From assembly GCA_037443945.1 (NCBI GenBank), contig JBBINH010000012.1, positions 1 to 64,000 of the forward strand: a stretch of 64,000 nt of DNA, in the 5' to 3' direction. The position numbers and the translations under genes are program-made. Within the stretch, counting starts at the first letter, position 1. Every line of letters begins with the position of its first letter. This document shows positions 50,149 through 59,222 of this stretch, piece after piece. A model generated the notes under the pieces. It had not been told where the DNA came from. It did not search any database and worked only from the letters and a program-made list of their open reading frames with translations. Origin of the DNA: SSF26 sp037443945 (lineage in GTDB: Bacteria > Chloroflexota > Anaerolineae > J102).

Positions 50149-51077
50149 GCCATGGCCTGGCGAAACCAGGCAATCGTCCGCTCCAGCCCCTCCTCCAGAC
50201 CGACGACCGGCTCCCAGCCCAGGATGGTGCGGGCACGGGTGATGTCGGGCCGCCGCACCTTGGGGTCATCTTGGGGCAGGGGTTTGAACACAATCCCGGC
50301 CGTGTTGCCGGTCATGCGGTTAACCAGCTCCGCCAGTTCCAACACGGTGATCTCATCGGTGCTGCCGATGTTGACGGGATAGACCTCGTCCGAAAACAAC
50401 AGACGATAAAAGCCCTCGATTTCGTCGCTCACATAACAAAACGAGCGCGTTTGCGAACCGTCACCGTATACCGTCAGCGGTTGACCGCGCAGGGCCTGGC
50501 CGATGTAGTTGGGGATGACGCGGCCGTCGTCCAGACGCATGCGCGGGCCATAGGTGTTGAAGATGCGCACAATGCGCGTATCCAGGCCGTGGATGCGGTG
50601 GTAGGCCATGGTCAGGGCCTCGGCAAAGCGTTTTGATTCGTCGTACACGCCGCGCTCGCCGATGGGGTTCACATTCCCCCAGTAGCTTTCGGGCTGCGGA
50701 TGGACCAGAGGATCGCCGTAGACTTCCGAGGTCGAGGCGAGCAAGAAGCGGGCTTTTTTGGCCAGGGCCAGACCCAGGGCATTGTGGGTCCCCAGCGAGT
50801 TGACCTTGAGGATGGGAATGGGAATGGCCGTGAAGTCCTTGGGGCTGGCCGGCGAGGCAAAATGCAGCACAGCATCCACCGGTCCCGGCACGTGGATGTA
50901 GTTGGTGACGTCGTGCTTGATGAACTGGAAGCGCGGATGACCGAAATGATGGCTGATGTTTTCCAACCGTCCCGTAATCAGGTTGTCGAGGACGATGACC
51001 TCGTGACCTTCGGCCAGAAAACGGTCGCAGAGATGAGAACCGAGGAAACCGGCGCCACCGGTAATGAGGATACGCAT
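50145..51077 (-). CDS. NAD-dependent SDR, UDP-glucuronate decarboxylase-like
   Basis: A 310-residue extended SDR. The NAD-binding motif TGGAGFLGSHL is at residues 6-16. The catalytic pair lies in GVYDESKRFAEAL (Y-x3-K), with STSEVYGDP before it. The segments FIKHDVTN, FASPASPKDF and IVRIFNTYGPRM are characteristic of UDP-glucuronic acid decarboxylase (UXS), which makes UDP-xylose. It starts an operon with the transglutaminase-like and HpnI-like genes, pointing to glycolipid or envelope glycan synthesis. ATG 51077 is the family start; the 34 codons upstream are not family-like. Confidence 0.88.
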   Translation of the reverse strand: MRILITGGAGFLGSHLCDRFLAEGHEVIVLDNLITGRLENISHHFGHPRFQFIKHDVTNYIHVPGPVDAVLHFASPASPKDFTAIPIPILKVNSLGTHNALGLALAKKARFLLASTSEVYGDPLVHPQPESYWGNVNPIGERGVYDESKRFAEALTMAYHRIHGLDTRIVRIFNTYGPRMRLDDGRVIPNYIGQALRGQPLTVYGDGSQTRSFCYVSDEIEGFYRLLFSDEVYPVNIGSTDEITVLELAELVNRMTGNTAGIVFKPLPQDDPKVRRPDITRARTILGWEPVVGLEEGLERTIAWFRQAMA

Positions 51078-51237
51078 AAGGGCAAACGAGCGAAACGAAT
51101 GACGGGAACCCAAAGGGAGAAGATCGGCCTGACGAGCCTCTTGTAGGTCGGAACCTGGCCCTGCGCCGTACCGGTGCACACGTTTCTAAGGATATCAATC
51201 CTCACGGCAAGGACCAAACGCGCCGAGGGGCCGTCAT

Positions 51238-52224
51238 TCAACCGTCGATAACCTTCATCACCTCGCCGAAATCGTGGCAGAAATAGTGGCACAGGGCCTG
51301 AGCACCCGCCGCGCGGATGTTACCGCCGGCCATCCCCACCGTGACGAATCCGGCCAGGCGGATGGCGCACACCCCGGCGCTGCTGTCGTCCAGCCCGAAC
51401 ACGCGCCGGCGTTGGTCGAAAGGGATGCCCAGACCGATGCGGCAGGCTTCGGCATACAGCCAGGGATGCGGTTTGGGTGTCAGCTCACCCAAGGTGCCTA
51501 CCTCGCCGGGACGCAAGGGATATCCGGCCGTGATGATGGCATCGTAGAAGGCCTCGGGTGCACCCAGGCCCATTTGATCGAAGGCCGCCTTGATCTCAGG
51601 GTAGGCCTTTTCGTAGAGGCCGGAGGTCACCAGCGCGATCTTGATCCGCCGTCCTTTCAGCCAGAGCAAAAAGTCCTTCAGACCCGGTGCCGGCTCCATC
51701 ATGTCCTTCCGGCCGCCACCGGACAGGATGGCCTGCAATTCGCGATGGGCATGCTCGAAATAGCAAGCCCGTGCCTCTTCCAGGCTGCGGTCGGGGCAAT
51801 ATTTGGCCAGGCAATAGCTCAGATGCTCGGAGACGCTGTGGCCCATCACATGGGGCAGATCCGCCTCCTCCAACTCGAAGCGAGGATTGCCCAACAGAGA
51901 AGCCGTCGTGAGTTGAATAATCCACACCCAGAACCCCTCGCTGTGCACACTGGTGCCGTCGAGGTCCATCAACACGGCCTGGACCGGTCGCTCCGGCGTT
52001 ACCGCGTGGACCGGGTAATAGGCCGCATAGCCCAGAGAAGACTTGACATAAGCAAGAGTGTGCCGGCGAAAACCGATGAACTCCACCTTGCCGTCGCCGG
52101 TGGCGGCGATACTGACCACGCCATCGCGGCCTGTCCGGTGCACGCCATCGCTGCTGACCGTCAGCGGCACCAGACCGTCCTCGGCGCTAAAGGTGCCCAG
52201 GTGAGGGAGAACGATGGTCGTCAC
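51238..52224 (-). CDS. HAD-superfamily phosphatase with an N-terminal extension
   Basis: A 328-residue protein. The HAD motif I VLMDLDGTSVHSEG puts the nucleophile Asp at residue 87. Motif II is IALVTSGLYEKAYPE. The late acidic motif is VFGLDDSSAGVCAIRLAG. The first 80 residues are an additional beta-rich region without a known family. The GTG start overlaps the stop of the dehydrogenase gene (GTGA). The substrate is unknown; a sugar phosphate or phosphoglycolate-like compound is typical for the subfamily. Confidence 0.8.
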   Translation of the reverse strand: MTTIVLPHLGTFSAEDGLVPLTVSSDGVHRTGRDGVVSIAATGDGKVEFIGFRRHTLAYVKSSLGYAAYYPVHAVTPERPVQAVLMDLDGTSVHSEGFWVWIIQLTTASLLGNPRFELEEADLPHVMGHSVSEHLSYCLAKYCPDRSLEEARACYFEHAHRELQAILSGGGRKDMMEPAPGLKDFLLWLKGRRIKIALVTSGLYEKAYPEIKAAFDQMGLGAPEAFYDAIITAGYPLRPGEVGTLGELTPKPHPWLYAEACRIGLGIPFDQRRRVFGLDDSSAGVCAIRLAGFVTVGMAGGNIRAAGAQALCHYFCHDFGEVMKVIDG

Positions 52225-53099
52225 GGATGGCGGATCGGCCCGGCCAGAAAGCGATAGATGGCGGCGAAATCGTCGTCGCCCAGACCGTAGCGGATGGCAA
52301 GCGCATAGGCCTCCCCGGCGGCATGACCGACAGGCAGAGCCACGCCGACTTCATAGGCCGTCTGCGCGGCCAGGTGCAGGTCCTTGTGCATCCAGCGTAG
52401 CGGAAAATCCGGATCGGCGAAGTCGTCGCGGGCCACTCGGTCCCGCTTGAGCTTGAGCAAAGGCGCACCGCCGGGCCCTTCCACGAGGAGATCGAGAAGC
52501 GTTTCGCGGCGAAGGCCCAGGGCTTCACCCAGGACAACCCCCTCGGCAAAAGCGGCCATCATCTGGCCGAGGACGAGGTTGTTGACGATTTTGGCCGCGC
52601 TGCCCATGCCGACCTCGCCGACATGGACGATTTGCCGTCCCATGGCCTCCAGCAGGGGCCGGGCCGCCTCCAGGTCCTCCGCGGTGCCGCCGACAAGAAA
52701 GCGCAACAGGCCGTTGGCGGCAGCGGCCTTGCTGCCTGTGACGGGCGCCTCCATATAGCGTAGCCCCCGGCTTCGGGCCTCTGCCGCCATGGCGCGGCTG
52801 AAGGAGGGGTTGACCGTGCTGCAGTCTATCCACAGGGCGCCGGACGGCAGATGGTCGAGGAAGCCATCGGCGCCCATGCTCATGGCCCGTACCGCCTCGG
52901 GATGGGCCAGCATGGTGATGACGGTGCTAACCTGCAGGCCCAGGGCAGCCGGGGTATCGGCCCAGGCCGCGCCGGCGGCCAGAAGGGGTTCGGCCTTGGC
53001 ACGAGTGCGGTTGTGGACAACCAGGCCAAAGCCTTTGCGGAGCAGATTGGCGGCCATACCGCCGCCCATGATGCCGAGTCCGATAAAGCCGATGGTCAT
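52221..53099 (-). CDS. 3-hydroxyisobutyrate-dehydrogenase-family oxidoreductase
   Basis: A 292-residue beta-hydroxyacid dehydrogenase (HIBADH/GarR/GLYR type). The Rossmann motif GFIGLGIMGGGMAANL is at residues 4-19. The substrate-site segment YMEAPVTGSKAAA and the catalytic lysine in MGSAAKIVNNLVLGQ are clear. Glyoxylate/succinic-semialdehyde reductase is as likely as 3-hydroxyisobutyrate dehydrogenase. The frame opens 167 codons further upstream, but that stretch is the nitroreductase gene read in another frame. It has an ATGA overlap with that gene. Confidence 0.9.
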   Translation of the reverse strand: MTIGFIGLGIMGGGMAANLLRKGFGLVVHNRTRAKAEPLLAAGAAWADTPAALGLQVSTVITMLAHPEAVRAMSMGADGFLDHLPSGALWIDCSTVNPSFSRAMAAEARSRGLRYMEAPVTGSKAAAANGLLRFLVGGTAEDLEAARPLLEAMGRQIVHVGEVGMGSAAKIVNNLVLGQMMAAFAEGVVLGEALGLRRETLLDLLVEGPGGAPLLKLKRDRVARDDFADPDFPLRWMHKDLHLAAQTAYEVGVALPVGHAAGEAYALAIRYGLGDDDFAAIYRFLAGPIRHP

Positions 53100-53617
53100 G
53101 ATGATGGCTCCGTTGTGAGAGGGGCCGGCACAGGTGCCGGGGTCAGACGCAGGACGGGAATCCGCCGTCCGCCGGTACGGGCGGCATAAAGGGCATAGCC
53201 CGGATACAAGGCTACGGCCCGCTGCCAACAGCGCTCGCGCTCGGCGCCGTCGAGTTCGTGGGCCAGATAGGCGGTCGTGCGGCCCTGCCACAGCACGAGG
53301 GCTTGCGGATGACGGCGCAGGTTGTGGTACCAGGCCGGATGGTGGGGGCGGCCGAAGTTCGAGGCCACGAGGATGAAGCCCTCGGCGTCGGGAACGGCCA
53401 GCAGAGGCAGCCTGCGCGGGCGACCGCTGCGGGCGCCGGTGGTGGTCAGCAGCAGAACCGGCAACCCGGTTAAGAGCGTGGTCAGGGAGATGCGGCCGCG
53501 CGACAGTTCCAGGAACGGTCGGTCCACACGATGGGCAATATGGGCCAGAAAGCGGGCCCCCCGCGGATCGACGGCCAGCCGTACCACGAGGCGATGCCAC
53601 CGGCGACGTTGGGTCAT
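53096..53617 (-). CDS. Deazaflavin-dependent nitroreductase family protein
   Basis: A 173-residue protein of the Ddn/F420-dependent nitroreductase family. Its key segments are LLLTTTGARSGRPRRLPLLAV, ILVASNFGRPHHPAWYHNL and a Tyr-containing C-terminal helix (ALYPGYALYAART). Family members bind F420 or flavin and are split-barrel proteins. Whether this organism makes F420 cannot be judged from the window. It starts 3 bases after the thioesterase gene. Confidence 0.85.
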   Translation of the reverse strand: MTQRRRWHRLVVRLAVDPRGARFLAHIAHRVDRPFLELSRGRISLTTLLTGLPVLLLTTTGARSGRPRRLPLLAVPDAEGFILVASNFGRPHHPAWYHNLRRHPQALVLWQGRTTAYLAHELDGAERERCWQRAVALYPGYALYAARTGGRRIPVLRLTPAPVPAPLTTEPSS

Positions 53618-53620
53618 AGC

Positions 53621-54028
53621 CTAATCGTGATCCAGAAGGTCAAGCAGGACTTGGGGCAGGCGGACGGGTCGACCGTCATGGGTGATGCAGATGTGACGGG
53701 TAAAGCCGGTGACGAGGGTCTCACCGGTGGCGTTGACCACTTCGTATTCCATGCGGATTTCACGGCTGCGAACCGCACCCACCCAGGTACGCACGGTCAC
53801 GAGTTCGTCGTAATGGGCCGGTTTGTGGTAACGAGCGCCGAGTTCAACCACGGTGAGATAATAGCCCATCCGGCTAAAATCGGCGTAACTCAGCCCCGCT
53901 TCGCGCATCCAATCGGAGCGCCCGACTTCGAACCAAGGGATGTAACGCGAATGGTGGACGATGCCCATGGCATCGGTCTCGGCGTAACGGACGCGCAAGG
54001 TCGTGTGGCTAACACGGCTGTTTGGCAT
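53621..54028 (-). CDS. Acyl-CoA thioesterase, YbgC/FadM type hot-dog fold
   Basis: A 135-residue 4-hydroxybenzoyl-CoA-thioesterase-like protein. The catalytic Asp region reads VRYAETDAMGIVHHSRYIPW, and FEVGRSDWMREAGLSY follows. It hydrolyses acyl-CoA or acyl-ACP thioesters (family knowledge). ATG 54028 is the family start. It is the first gene of a four-gene operon with the nitroreductase, dehydrogenase and phosphatase. Confidence 0.88.
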   Translation of the reverse strand: MPNSRVSHTTLRVRYAETDAMGIVHHSRYIPWFEVGRSDWMREAGLSYADFSRMGYYLTVVELGARYHKPAHYDELVTVRTWVGAVRSREIRMEYEVVNATGETLVTGFTRHICITHDGRPVRLPQVLLDLLDHD

Positions 54029-54167
54029 GAACGAAAGGGCAACGGCAGGAGCGAGATGGGCAATGACTTGGCGTTCCGCAGCGCAGACGCACGGCAAGAG
54101 GGTAGGGGATAAGGGGAGTTCGTGTCAAGGTTGCCGACGCCCGGCGATAACCTCGATAGAGGGTCGC

Positions 54168-54197
54168 TTGACAGGTTTTTGCCCTTGGGATTATAAT
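54168..54197 (+). promoter_or_regulatory. Promoter of the tRNA-Lys pair
   Basis: A perfect TTGACA (54168-54173) and a perfect TATAAT (54192-54197) are 18 bases apart. The start near 54204 lies about 22 bases before the first tRNA. Confidence 0.85.
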
Positions 54198-54225
54198 CGG
54201 CGGTAGATACGTCAGGTAGCCAAAA

Positions 54226-54298
<73 letters not shown>

Positions 54299-54319
54299 TG
54301 TCCATAGTCCGGTCCATAA

Positions 54320-54392
54320 GGGCCAGTAGCTCAGCAGGTAGAGCAGCAGACTTTTAATCTGCGGGTCGAAGGTTCGAATCCTTCCTGGCTCA
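54320..54392 (+). tRNA. tRNA-Lys (anticodon TTT)
   Basis: A complete cloverleaf. The acceptor GGGCCAG pairs with CTGGCTC, discriminator A. The anticodon stem GCAGA/TCTGC closes the loop CTTTTAA, and the T arm is GAAGG-TTCGAAT-CCTTC. It is 21 bases after the CTT isoacceptor, on the same transcript. The pair supplies both lysine isoacceptors. Confidence 0.95.
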
Positions 54393-54407
54393 TGACTTTT
54401 GTCCTGG

Positions 54408-54441
54408 GAGACCGCCCCCAACGGCGGTCTCGTTCTTTTTT
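54408..54441 (+). terminator. Intrinsic terminator of the tRNA-Lys operon
   Basis: GAGACCGCC (54408-54416) pairs with GGCGGTCTC (54423-54431), followed by a T-rich tract. Confidence 0.9.
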
Positions 54442-54453
54442 ATCACCCGGCTT

Positions 54454-54729
54454 ATGGATTTTGGTACCTTCCTCCTTCATGCCGACCATCTCCGGGTTCA
54501 CCCGGCCACACCGACCACGCCTCCCCTCCATCGGGCGACCTCCTGGGCTTTTGCCGCCGTGGCCGCTCGCGATCCGGCCCTTGCTTCGCATCGCAGCCTT
54601 AGCCCGGAACGGCGTCAGGCTCTAGGCATCGGCGATGCCCTCATGCGGGCCTCTGTAGGGAGAGAGCATGCCGCCGACATCATGGCCGAGTTTGCCCGGG
54701 CTTTGGCGGTGGCGCTACCTCCTGAATGA
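54454..54729 (+). CDS. Possible small hypothetical protein
   Basis: A 91-residue frame beginning MDFGTFLLHADHLRVH. The C-terminal half is helix-like (ERRQALGIGDALMRASVGRE), but no family is recognised. No SD is evident, and it starts only 13 bases after a terminator. It converges on and overlaps the GT4 gene by 50 bases. It may be a chance frame. Confidence 0.3.
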   Translation: MDFGTFLLHADHLRVHPATPTTPPLHRATSWAFAAVAARDPALASHRSLSPERRQALGIGDALMRASVGREHAADIMAEFARALAVALPPE

Positions 54730-55885
54730 CGGCTGCCGTTTTAGCGGCAACCTCTTGCCACCGAAAAAGCCCGGCCTGGGTCTGTAACGCTTGCGGATCG
54801 GGGGGATTGGCCAGGACGTTCAGGAGGGCCTCGGCCCAGGGTTCCGGCTCAAAAAGCCAGACCGGCGGTACAATGGCGCCGGTGACTTCGGGCAACGCGC
54901 CCATACCGGATACAAGCGCCGGCGTCCCACAAGCCATTGCCTCCAGGGGTGGCAGCCCGAATCCCTCATACCGGCTGGGGAAGAGGAACAGATCGGCCAT
55001 GGTGTAGAGCGCAGCCTTGTCGGCATCGGGCACAAAGCCCAGGAGCTGCACCCGGCCATCCAATTGCAATCCGGCTATCCACACGCGTGGATCGGTGAAC
55101 CACGTCACGCCGGGCGGCGGCAAGGCGCCGGCAATCACCAACGGGGGTAAGTCGGGCTGACGACTGCGGGCCAGGGCATAGGCCTTGAGCAAGAGGGGCA
55201 CATTTTTGCGCGGGTCGAATCCGCCCAGATAGAGGAGGTAACGATCGGGCAGGTTATACTTCCGGCGCACGCGCTCCAGTTCAATCGGGTCGGTGACCGG
55301 CTCCAAATCGGGCGATAGCCCTTCATAAGTCACCGTGATCCGACGCAAGGGGATATGCAGATGGACGAGGATATCGTAGGCTGCCGCCACACTCACCGCC
55401 AGAACGGCATCGGCCCGACGGGCGCTGCGGCTGACCAACCAGTTGTAGGCGCGGGCGGTCGCTTTCTGGGCGTAGCCGATCAACATGATCGGAATCAGGT
55501 CGTGGATGGTGACGACCACGGGGCATGGCGCCAACAAGGGGGAGCCCCAGTAGGGCACAAAAGCCACATCGGCTTCCAGACGTCCGCACCATTGCGGGAA
55601 GATGATCTGTTCCCAGGCCAGTTTGAAGCGTCGTGGTCCCCGCTGCGCCCAGGCCGGCATGGGCACCTTGACCAGGCGGCAACGAAACGGCGGCGGCTCG
55701 CGCCATAGGGATGAATCCGGATCCGCCAGGCCGGGTGGTTCGCCTTCGGGCACCAGCAACGTCACCCGCCAGCCGGGTAGGGCGGCCGGAAGATAGTGCA
55801 ACAGCCCATGCAGGTATTGTCCCGTGCCGGTTGTCCTGCGTCCCCAAAACCAACCGTTAACAACCAGGTGTCGCAACCCGCCCAT
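54680..55885 (-). CDS. Glycosyltransferase family 4
   Basis: A 401-residue GT-B glycosyltransferase. The donor-site motif is YEGFGLPPLEAMACGTPALV. Other marks are VVVTIHDLIPIM, YLLYLGGFDPRKNVPLLLKAY and VQLLGFVPDADKAALY. It transfers a sugar from an NDP donor, probably in envelope polysaccharide synthesis. ATG 55885 is 18 bases after the orphan E1beta gene. Confidence 0.9.
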   Translation of the reverse strand: MGGLRHLVVNGWFWGRRTTGTGQYLHGLLHYLPAALPGWRVTLLVPEGEPPGLADPDSSLWREPPPFRCRLVKVPMPAWAQRGPRRFKLAWEQIIFPQWCGRLEADVAFVPYWGSPLLAPCPVVVTIHDLIPIMLIGYAQKATARAYNWLVSRSARRADAVLAVSVAAAYDILVHLHIPLRRITVTYEGLSPDLEPVTDPIELERVRRKYNLPDRYLLYLGGFDPRKNVPLLLKAYALARSRQPDLPPLVIAGALPPPGVTWFTDPRVWIAGLQLDGRVQLLGFVPDADKAALYTMADLFLFPSRYEGFGLPPLEAMACGTPALVSGMGALPEVTGAIVPPVWLFEPEPWAEALLNVLANPPDPQALQTQAGLFRWQEVAAKTAAVIQEVAPPPKPGQTRP

Positions 55886-55903
55886 GGCTACCCCTTATCG
55901 TTC

Positions 55904-56950
55904 TCAGTAGGCTGCTAGTTCTTGCGCAGCGCGATAAATCTTCTCGGCATCAGGACGGTAGGCATCCTCCAGGGGTGGGCTGAAGGGAATAGGCGTATCC
56001 AGCCCTCCCAGACGCACGATCGGGCCGTCCAGCCACTCAAAGGCCTGCTCGGCAATCAGGGCGGCGACTTCGGCGCCGACCCCGGCCAACCGATTGGCCG
56101 AATGGACGATGAGGACTTTACCCGTTTTGCGCGCGGTGGCGAGGATGGCCTCGACATCGAGAGGCTTGAGGGTGCGCAAATCGAGCACCTCGGCCTCGAT
56201 GCCTTCGGTTGCCAGTCGTTCGGCGGCGGTCAAAGCCTCACGGACCTGGGTCCCGTAGGCGATGATGGACAGGTCCCGCCCCTCGCGGGCCAGGCGAGCC
56301 TGTCCCAGGGGCACGAGGTACTCTCCTGGTGGGACATAACCCTTGAGAGAACGATACAGGGTCTTACTTTCGAAGTAAATGACCGGGTTGTTATCGCGGA
56401 TGGCCGCAATGAGCAGGCCTTTGGCATCGGCGGGCGTAGCCGGCGCTACGACTTTGAGACCGGCCGTGTGGACGAACCAGGCTTCCGGGTTTTGGCTGTG
56501 GAAGGGGCCGGAGCGAATGCCACCGTCGCAGGGTGCACGAATCACCCAGGGCACGGCCCCGCGCCAGCGGTAGTAAGTCGTCGCCGCAAACTGGACAATG
56601 CTATCGAAGGCCGTACTGATGAAATCGGCAAACTGCACTTCGATCACCGGCCGCAATCCCATCAGGGCCATCCCCGTAGCCATGGCCGTGAACCCCAATT
56701 CGGCCAGGGGGGTATTCATCACCCGTCGGGGCCCGAATTCGGCCTCGAACCCTTTGGTGACCTTGAAAGCACCGCCGAATTCGCCGGCAACGTCCTCGCC
56801 CAGAATGAGGACATTGGGATCGCGGCGCATCTCCAAACGCAGCGCTTCACTGATGGCGGCGATGTAAGTCAGGTTGCGGTCTTCGCCGACCGTCTCGGCA
56901 GCAGCAAAGCCAAACGTGTCGGCGCCTACGGGAACGGTTTGCCCTGACAT
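55904..56950 (-). CDS. Orphan 2-oxoacid dehydrogenase E1 beta-like protein
   Basis: A 348-residue E1beta of the branched-chain/pyruvate type: LILGEDVAGEFGGAFKVTKGF, RVMNTPLAELGFTAMATGMALMG, EVQFADFISTAFDSIVQFAATTY (in part), and HSQNPEAWFVHTAGLKVVAPA. A 36-residue N-terminal extension precedes the domain. No E1alpha, E2 or E3 gene is adjacent, so its partner must be encoded elsewhere. It is distinct from the E1beta at 18925-19911. ATG 56950 has AGGAAG upstream. Confidence 0.88.
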   Translation of the reverse strand: MSGQTVPVGADTFGFAAAETVGEDRNLTYIAAISEALRLEMRRDPNVLILGEDVAGEFGGAFKVTKGFEAEFGPRRVMNTPLAELGFTAMATGMALMGLRPVIEVQFADFISTAFDSIVQFAATTYYRWRGAVPWVIRAPCDGGIRSGPFHSQNPEAWFVHTAGLKVVAPATPADAKGLLIAAIRDNNPVIYFESKTLYRSLKGYVPPGEYLVPLGQARLAREGRDLSIIAYGTQVREALTAAERLATEGIEAEVLDLRTLKPLDVEAILATARKTGKVLIVHSANRLAGVGAEVAALIAEQAFEWLDGPIVRLGGLDTPIPFSPPLEDAYRPDAEKIYRAAQELAAY

Positions 56951-57029
56951 GCTCGTCTTCCTGCCTAACAACACGGGGGAAGGCCATAGGATCGCAAAAC
57001 CGACCCATCACCGGCCGGGGAAGCTCCCC

Positions 57030-57353
57030 TCAATGAACCTGCTTGGAATCGAAGCCAAGGGGTGGTCGTTCGGACAGGCCTATGCCTTGGGTTTTGATCT
57101 CACCAAAGCGCCGCTCGTAGTTGGCCAGGTTCTGGGCCAGGGCTTCGAGCAACAACTTGGCATGATAGGGTGTCAGCACCAGTCGGGCCTGTACTCGTGC
57201 CGTAGGGACACCGGGCAGAATATGGGCCAGATCGATCACGATTTCGTTGTAACTGTGGTTGATCAGGGCGAAATTCGCGTAGATGGCCGTCAAATCGCCG
57301 GGCACTTCGATCTGGAGCTGACCGGAACCGGGGGTAGGAGGTTTGTTATCCAT
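57030..57353 (-). CDS. DUF3467 family protein
   Basis: A 107-residue soluble protein. The segments LTAIYANFALINHSYNEIVI, LAHILPGVPTARVQARLVLT and PYHAKLLLEALAQNLANYERRFG match DUF3467. The function is unknown. It sits 132 bases after recN, with its own ATG at 57353 preceded by a GGAGG-like stretch. Confidence 0.85.
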   Translation of the reverse strand: MDNKPPTPGSGQLQIEVPGDLTAIYANFALINHSYNEIVIDLAHILPGVPTARVQARLVLTPYHAKLLLEALAQNLANYERRFGEIKTQGIGLSERPPLGFDSKQVH

Positions 57354-57485
57354 CGATAGCGGCACCTTGCAGCCGCAACAACACGGAAGAGGTTGGGAAA
57401 ACGGTCAAGGGTTATAACACCGAGCTGTCGTCATTGTCTCGCGAGCGGGCGACGCTGTCAAGCCGGAGCCCGAGGAGACAGGCCA

Positions 57486-59219
57486 TCAGGATGAGCATAG
57501 GGCTTTCTCCTGGGCTGCGGTCGCTAACAGCTCGGCTGCCGAACGCCATCCGCTCTCGCCGAAGGTGCCCAGCATGGCGGCCAACTCCTGGATGCGGGGT
57601 TCACCTTCGAGCAGGCGCATCCGGGTTACGGTACGCTCGTGTTCGACCGTCTTCTGCACGGCCAGGTGGTGATCGCCGTAGGCGGCGATTTGCGCCAGAT
57701 GGGTTACGCAGAGGACCTGATGATGGCCGGCCAGGTTGGCCAGCTTGCGGCCGACGATGGCGGCAACACGACCGCCGATACCCTGGTCGATCTCATCGAA
57801 GATCAAGGTCGGCGTGGGGTCGGCCTGGGAGAGCACCTCCTTCAGGGCCAGCATCAAACGGGCGGTCTCGCCGCCGCTGGCTACCTTGGCCAGCGGTTTG
57901 AGGGGCTCGCCCGGATTGGTCGAGACCAGAAACTGCACCCGGTCGATCCCGGTGGCATCAAAGGCCAGCCGTCGTCCCTCGACATAACACCCGCGGGGGT
58001 CCTCGATCTGCTCGATCTGAACCCGAAAGCGGGTGCCGGCCATGCGCAGGTCGGCCAGCTCCTGCTCCACGGCGCTCGCCAGGGTGGTTGCCGCCGCCTG
58101 CCGGGCCTGGGAAAGGGCTGCCGCCGCCCGGCCTATGCGGTGCAACAGGTCTTCTTCGGCGGCTTCCAGCTCGGCCGTGCGCGTTTCGCTTCGGCTCAGG
58201 GTGGCCAGCTCGGCTTTGGCGGCCTCGCCGAAGGCCAGGATCTCGCCGATGGTATCGCCGTACTTGCGTTTGAGCCGGAAGATCAGGTCGAGACGCTCTT
58301 CGACCTCGGCCAGGCGCTGCGGGTCGAAGGCAATGCTTTCCTGATAGTCCAGCAGGCTCCGGCCGATCTCCGTTAACTGCTCCCAGGCCGCTTCGAGCTG
58401 GGTGACCAGGGGTTGCAGGCCGGGATCGAGACGGGTCAGGCGTTCCAGCCGCGACAGGGCCTGACCCAGCGCGTCGAGCACACCGCCGCGCTCCTCCTCG
58501 CCCGCGACCAGCAGGCGATGCACGGCGGCGCTTTGCGTGGCCAGCGTTTCGGCATGGGCCAGGCGGCGGCGCTCGGCCTCCAGACGTTCATCCTCGCCCT
58601 CCTCGAGAGCGGCGGCCGTGATTTCCTCGACCTGATAGCTCAACAGGTCGAGGCGGCGGGCTAGCTCACGGGCATCCCGGCGCAGCGTCTCCAGCTCCTC
58701 CCGCACCTGGCGTAGCTGCGCCACCAGCCGGGCCACTTCCGCCCGCGCCTCCTCCAGCCCGGCGTAGCGGTCGAGCAGACGGAGATGTTCGCGCACCTGC
58801 AGGAGCGAAAGATGCTCCCCTTGGCCGTGGATATCGACCAACCGGCCGCCGATTTCCGCCAAAAGCGCCTGTCCGACGCTGCGGCCGTTGATCCGGGCCA
58901 CGCTACGTCCGCCCCGACGGACCTCGCGACCCAGGATGAGCAGGCCTTCCTCGCCCTCCAGGCCTTCTTCCAGGAGCCGCCGGGTGATTTCCCGTCCGAT
59001 TTCCCCCCGCAGCTCGAAGAGGCCTTCGATGTTGGCCACGTCGCAGCCGCTGCGGATCATCTCCTGACTGGCTTTTGTCCCCAGAAGCAACTCAATCGCA
59101 TCCAGGATGATGGATTTCCCTGCGCCGGTCTCACCGGTGAGGACGTTGAAACCGGGATGGAAGCGCAGGTGCAGATCGTCGATGATGGCAAAATTGCGAA
59201 CGCGCAGTTCGATCAACAT
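57486..59219 (-). CDS. recN: DNA repair protein RecN
   Basis: A 577-residue SMC-like ATPase for double-strand-break repair. Walker A GETGAGKS is at residues 29-36. The ABC signature region reads ASGGETARLMLALKEVL. Walker B is LIFDEIDQGIGGRVA, with a long coiled-coil middle. It starts 3 bases after the B-box protein gene in the hisS-nadK-recN operon. Confidence 0.95.
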   Translation of the reverse strand: MLIELRVRNFAIIDDLHLRFHPGFNVLTGETGAGKSIILDAIELLLGTKASQEMIRSGCDVANIEGLFELRGEIGREITRRLLEEGLEGEEGLLILGREVRRGGRSVARINGRSVGQALLAEIGGRLVDIHGQGEHLSLLQVREHLRLLDRYAGLEEARAEVARLVAQLRQVREELETLRRDARELARRLDLLSYQVEEITAAALEEGEDERLEAERRRLAHAETLATQSAAVHRLLVAGEEERGGVLDALGQALSRLERLTRLDPGLQPLVTQLEAAWEQLTEIGRSLLDYQESIAFDPQRLAEVEERLDLIFRLKRKYGDTIGEILAFGEAAKAELATLSRSETRTAELEAAEEDLLHRIGRAAAALSQARQAAATTLASAVEQELADLRMAGTRFRVQIEQIEDPRGCYVEGRRLAFDATGIDRVQFLVSTNPGEPLKPLAKVASGGETARLMLALKEVLSQADPTPTLIFDEIDQGIGGRVAAIVGRKLANLAGHHQVLCVTHLAQIAAYGDHHLAVQKTVEHERTVTRMRLLEGEPRIQELAAMLGTFGESGWRSAAELLATAAQEKALCSS

Positions 59220-59222
59220 GGC

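Noticed and set aside
53100..53600. A 167-codon N-terminal extension of the beta-hydroxyacid dehydrogenase
   Set aside because: It is the nitroreductase gene read out of frame. The Rossmann motif begins right after the ATG at 53099.
54331..54591. An 86-codon minus-strand frame over tRNA-Lys
   Set aside because: It runs antisense through the tRNA and its terminator.
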